Origin: Sphingomonas sp. | GTDB taxonomy: Bacteria; Pseudomonadota; Alphaproteobacteria; Sphingomonadales; Sphingomonadaceae | Length of the DNA: 8,869 nucleotides | Assembly (NCBI GenBank): GCA_019247755.1 | Contig: JAFBAM010000290.1 | Coordinates: forward strand, 1-8,869 | Reading direction: 5' to 3' | Shown here: piece after piece, positions 6,022-8,869 of the stretch | Position numbering within the stretch: position 1 is the stretch's first letter | Layout of the letters: every line of letters begins with the position of its first letter | Notes under the pieces: model-generated | What the model saw: the letters and a program-made list of their open reading frames with translations, nothing else | Databases searched by the model: none | Told to the model about the DNA's origin: nothing | Translations under genes and position numbers: made by a program

Positions 6022-6081
6022 GCTGAGCTGCCATTCGGGCAGGGTATGGGGTGAACCGAAGGAGGAGGGCGAGGCACTGAC

Positions 6082-6149
6082 TGCTTGCCGCCGAGACCAG
6101 GCCGCTAAAATTGCGTCAGCCCCCACGCGCGGTCCGGCCTCGGCGAGCA
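6082..6149. terminator. Imperfect hairpin between convergent genes, possible two-way terminator
   Basis: The 142 bases between the barrel gene and the mutase gene contain no convincing gene. TGCTTGCC plus GAG (6082-6089, 6093-6095) can pair with CTCGGC plus GAGCA (6139-6149) with a three-base bulge on the left arm, and nearby GGCC elements could lengthen the stem. The position suits a terminator serving both sides, but there is no T run after either arm, so a Rho-independent terminator is not established. Confidence 0.25.
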
Positions 6150-6163
6150 CTTACTCCATTGTC

Positions 6164-7543
6164 TCAGTGAACGGCTTCGACCCGTTCCACGCCCGACTTG
6201 GCGAGTTGGTCGTCGATCTGCGCGACCAGCCGATCGAGACCGGCTTGGTCGGCAGCTTCGGCACGCGCCACCAGCACGTCCTGCGTGTTTGATGCGCGGA
6301 GAAGCCACCAGCCGTCTCTCGTGTTGACACGGACACCATCAGTCGCGTCGACCTTCGCGCCGTCCGATGCGAGGCGGTGGCGAACCTCGTCGACGATGGC
6401 GAACTTGCGGACTTCATCGACCTGGAAGCGGAGTTCCGGGGTCGCGACGGATTTAGGCATCGCGTCCATGATCTCGGTCAGCGTGCGTCCCGACTGCGAC
6501 ACTGCCTCGATCAGGCGCACAGCTGCGTAAAGCGCGTCGTCGAACCCGTACCAGCGGTGCTTGAAGAAGATGTGGCCGCTCATCTCGCCGGCGAGCGGCG
6601 CTCCGGTCTCCTTCATCTTGGATTTGATGAGACTGTGACCGGTCTTCCACATCAGCGGTGACCCGCCCAGTTCGGCAACGCGATCGAAGAACTTCTGGCT
6701 CGCCTTGACGTCGGCGATTAGCGTCGATCCCGGCAGCTCTTGAAGCACCGGCACAGCCAGGATCATCAGCAGCTGATCGCCCCAGATAACGCGGCCCTTG
6801 CCATCGACTGCACCGATCCGATCGCCGTCGCCATCAAACGCGATGCCGAAGTCCAGCCCCTTGTCGGCGACGAGCGCCTTCAAATGATCGAGATTCTTCT
6901 CGACAGTTGGATCCGGATGATGGTTGGGAAAGGTGCCGTCGACCTTTGTGAAGATGGCGTGATGCTGGCCAGGCAGATGCTCGACAAGCATGTCGAGGAT
7001 GGGCCCGGCGGCACCGTTCCCCGCGTCCCAACCCACGCGATACGCCTCAGCTGAAAAGCCCTCGATCAAGCGGGCCACGTAGGCTTCGCGGATGTCGACT
7101 TCTTCGGTCCGGCCACTGCCTTCCGACCAGTCGCCTGCCGCTGCCCGGCGGCCGATTGCCTGGATCTCCTGCCCGAACACGGAGCGGCCTTTCAGGAGAA
7201 GTTTGAAGCCATTGTAGTCGGCCGGGTTATGGCTCCCGGTGACCTGGATGCCGCCGTCGACGTCGAGATAGTAGGTCGCGAAGTACAACATGGGCGAGGG
7301 GCCCATGCCTGTCAGCACTGCGTGGATACCGCCTTCGGTGAGGCCGCGCACGAGCGCCGCTTCGAGCATACCGGAATGGGTGCGGCCGTCGCGGCCGACG
7401 GCGATGCGCTTCGCGCCTTCATCGCGTGCAAGCGCTGCGTAGGTGCGCCCAAGCGCGTAAGCGTCGGCTTCGGTAAGCGTGTCGCCGACAATGCCGCGAA
7501 TGTCATACTCGCGCAGGATGGTGCGGTTGAACTGATGACTCAT
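6164..7543 (-). CDS. pgmG: Phosphomannomutase/phosphoglucomutase
   Basis: A cytoplasmic alpha-D-phosphohexomutase of about 459 residues that interconverts hexose 6- and 1-phosphates (mannose and glucose). It supplies sugar nucleotides for exopolysaccharide, LPS or glycolipid synthesis. All four family signatures are present, numbered from the chosen start: the phosphoserine loop TGSHNP with S104; the metal site DGDGDR at 237-242; the sugar loop GEMSGH at 319-324; and the phosphate-binding RASNTQ at 416-421. Length matches the AlgC/PgmG type. The start MSHQFNRTILREYDIRG at 7543 fits family N-termini. An ATG at 7576 would add 11 residues and overlap the mipZ stop as ATGA. Either way it directly follows mipZ and is probably co-transcribed. 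The symbol follows the Sphingomonas usage; algC would be the Pseudomonas name. Confidence 0.94.
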   Translation of the reverse strand: MSHQFNRTILREYDIRGIVGDTLTEADAYALGRTYAALARDEGAKRIAVGRDGRTHSGMLEAALVRGLTEGGIHAVLTGMGPSPMLYFATYYLDVDGGIQVTGSHNPADYNGFKLLLKGRSVFGQEIQAIGRRAAAGDWSEGSGRTEEVDIREAYVARLIEGFSAEAYRVGWDAGNGAAGPILDMLVEHLPGQHHAIFTKVDGTFPNHHPDPTVEKNLDHLKALVADKGLDFGIAFDGDGDRIGAVDGKGRVIWGDQLLMILAVPVLQELPGSTLIADVKASQKFFDRVAELGGSPLMWKTGHSLIKSKMKETGAPLAGEMSGHIFFKHRWYGFDDALYAAVRLIEAVSQSGRTLTEIMDAMPKSVATPELRFQVDEVRKFAIVDEVRHRLASDGAKVDATDGVRVNTRDGWWLLRASNTQDVLVARAEAADQAGLDRLVAQIDDQLAKSGVERVEAVH

Positions 7544-7572
7544 GCCGCCCGCCCTAGCGGCACGGATGAGGT

Positions 7573-8367
7573 TCATCCAGCCGCTGCGAGCCTCTGCTCC
7601 TCGTCGGCGCCGGGAATGCCGAGCCCAGCGATCATTTCGCGCAGTTCCTGCCGCGCGGTGATGTGCGCGATGCCGACTTCGCCGAGCTGCTGAAGGTCGA
7701 GCAGGGTCAGGCCCTTGGGGAACAGCTCGCGATAAATGACGCGCTCGCCGAGGCCGGGGATGACGCGGAAGCCAACGCGCCGTGCCAGCTCATCCATCGC
7801 CGCACCAACCCGCTTCAGGTTATGCGATTCGATGTGCTGAAGTCGGTTGCGCAGCACCACCCAGTCGACGCTTTTGCCGGTGCTCTTTGCGCGTTGAGTC
7901 CGGCTGTTCCAGATGAGTTCTGCGTAGAAGCTCGGACGCGTGATCTTGTAATTTTCCGGATGGACCTGGCCGATGAGGTCGAGGTCGACGAAGCTGTCGT
8001 TCATCGGCGTGACCAACGTGTCGGCCTTCAGGATTGCCGCGCGAGCAACAGGGTCGTCTCGGCCAGGTGTGTCGATGACGATGACGTCGGCCTGCTCGGC
8101 AAGCCTGCCGATTGCGGCGGTTAGGCCTTCTTCCGTCTGATCCTCGAGCACTTCATAGATGGCTTGCGGCAGTTCCTTGTCGAGCCGGCGCACGGTCGCG
8201 TCGCGGTTTTCGAGATAGCGGGTCATCGTGCGCTGGCGGCTGTCGAGGTCGAGCGCGCCGACGCGATGCCCCGAAGCGGCGAGCGCGATGGCCGTGTGGA
8301 CCGCGGTCGTCGATTTGCCGGTCCCGCCTTTTTCATTGGCGAAGACGATGAAGTGCGGCTGGCTCAT
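7573..8367 (-). CDS. mipZ: Division-plane positioning ATPase MipZ (ParA family)
   Basis: A 264-residue deviant-Walker P-loop ATPase. In Caulobacter MipZ binds the ParB-origin complex, forms a polar gradient and blocks FtsZ polymerisation away from midcell. Visible features are the deviant Walker A NEKGGTGKST (11-20), DLDSRQRT (40-47), Walker B VIVIDTPG (95-102), and stretches characteristic of MipZ rather than general ParA: VTPMNDSFVDLD (119-130), DWVVLRNRL (168-176) and RVIYRELFPKGLTLLDL (209-225), with ITARQELREM near the end. The ATG at 8367 has only a weak purine-rich stretch (GGGGAAAAGA) upstream. The downstream mutase gene starts at or just after its stop. It diverges from panC. Confidence 0.93.
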   Translation of the reverse strand: MSQPHFIVFANEKGGTGKSTTAVHTAIALAASGHRVGALDLDSRQRTMTRYLENRDATVRRLDKELPQAIYEVLEDQTEEGLTAAIGRLAEQADVIVIDTPGRDDPVARAAILKADTLVTPMNDSFVDLDLIGQVHPENYKITRPSFYAELIWNSRTQRAKSTGKSVDWVVLRNRLQHIESHNLKRVGAAMDELARRVGFRVIPGLGERVIYRELFPKGLTLLDLQQLGEVGIAHITARQELREMIAGLGIPGADEEQRLAAAG

Positions 8368-8435
8368 GGCTTGATCTTTTCCCCTGCGGCATCGAAACGC
8401 CGCCCCATCAGAAGATTAACTGAGGCGGCCCAGCG
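8368..8435. promoter_or_regulatory. Divergent mipZ-panC spacer
   Basis: The 68 bases must hold the mipZ promoter and panC upstream elements. Only weak signals are visible: on the minus strand GTTAAT (8421-8416) could be a -10 for mipZ, with TTTGCA about 16 bases upstream, inside panC. A five-pair inverted repeat, GCGGC (8386-8390) with GCCGC (8399-8403), lies in the mipZ leader. For panC, GAGG at 8422-8425 is about ten bases from its GTG, a somewhat long gap. None of these is firm. Confidence 0.25.
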
Positions 8436-8869
8436 GTGCAAACCGTTCGTAACAGTGAAGAATTGGCACAGGCACGGGGCGCTCTGACCGGCAGGGTCGC
8501 GCTGGTTCCAACCATGGGCGCGCTCCACGACGGTCACATGGCGCTCATTGCCGAGGCCCGGAAAGACGCCGATCATGTCGTCGCCAGCATCTTCGTGAAT
8601 CCGTCGCAATTTGGAGAGGGCGAGGACTTCGGCCGATATCCGCGGCGCGAAGCCGAGGATGCCCGAATGCTGGGGCAGGCGGGCTGCGACTTGCTGTGGT
8701 TGCCTGCGGTCGAGGACATCTACCCCGAAGGCTTTTCGACCAAGGTCAGCGTCACCGGCGTATCTGAACGCTGGGAAGGCGAGGCGCGGCCGGGCCATTT
8801 CGACGGAGTCGCGACCGTCGTCGCCAAGCTGCTGCTGTCGGTTCGGCCCGATGTGGCGGTGTTCGGCGA
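8436..8869 (+). CDS. panC: Pantothenate synthetase (partial, cut by the right edge)
   Basis: The first 144 residues of PanC, the cytoplasmic enzyme that joins pantoate and beta-alanine with ATP to make pantothenate, the precursor of coenzyme A. Family marks are the nucleotide-binding PTMGALHDGH (25-34, HIGH-like His31 and His34), the pantoate-binding VNPSQFG (54-60), the stretch EDFGRYPR, IYPEGF, and EARPGHFDGVATVVAKLL. The family is normally about 280 residues, so roughly half is missing. The start is GTG 8436, the only start codon after the in-frame TGA at 8421. It is divergent from mipZ, with no visible functional link to it. Confidence 0.96.
   Translation, partial: MQTVRNSEELAQARGALTGRVALVPTMGALHDGHMALIAEARKDADHVVASIFVNPSQFGEGEDFGRYPRREAEDARMLGQAGCDLLWLPAVEDIYPEGFSTKVSVTGVSERWEGEARPGHFDGVATVVAKLLLSVRPDVAVFG

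Noticed and set aside
6059..6108. Strong ribosome-site-like AAGGAGGAGGG with a possible small gene
   Set aside because: The only nearby start, TTG at 6085, reaches a stop after seven codons and is too far from the purine stretch.
8411..8425. TTAAC near mipZ as a CtrA binding site
   Set aside because: Only one half-site is present; the second TTAA seven bases on is absent.
8364..8798. 144-codon minus-strand frame opposite panC
   Set aside because: PanC is unmistakable on the + strand here; the antisense frame is its shadow.

Overview
The window looks like chromosome from an alphaproteobacterium of the Sphingomonas group. The grounds are high G+C, frequent GTG/TTG starts, a MipZ-type division ATPase instead of MinCD, and the protein styles of several genes (PMM/PGM mutase, SCGTAA-type GAF domain, subtilase with a TorF-like outer-membrane partner). 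This placement is judged from remembered family features, not from a database search. I see no tRNA, rRNA, insertion sequence, integrase or CRISPR array.

Left part (1-1623). The last 36 codons of a + strand membrane protein end tail-to-tail with a leftward pair. The pair is a small six-helix membrane protein followed by a PAS-GAF sensor protein with no output domain. A 76-base divergent spacer (1624-1699) separates the pair from the rightward genes and carries a direct repeat that could be an operator.

Central part (1700-6021). Five + strand genes lie head to tail: a membrane-anchored winged-helix regulator, an ECF sigma factor, a zinc-finger anti-sigma factor with one membrane helix, a secreted S8 serine protease (subtilase), and a TorF-like outer-membrane beta-barrel protein. 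The last four are tightly packed: a 3-base gap, then a 4-base GTGA overlap, then a start buried inside the protease gene. This reads as one envelope-stress or envelope-remodelling module. The most interesting point is that the periplasmic end of the anti-sigma factor resembles the propeptide of the protease encoded next to it. This suggests the protease may sense or process the anti-sigma factor, or be bound by it, which would link protease status to sigma release.

Right part (6022-8869). This is housekeeping. A convergent spacer with an imperfect hairpin precedes the leftward mipZ to phosphomannomutase/phosphoglucomutase pair, which is tightly coupled. Divergent from mipZ is panC (pantothenate synthetase), cut by the right edge of the window.
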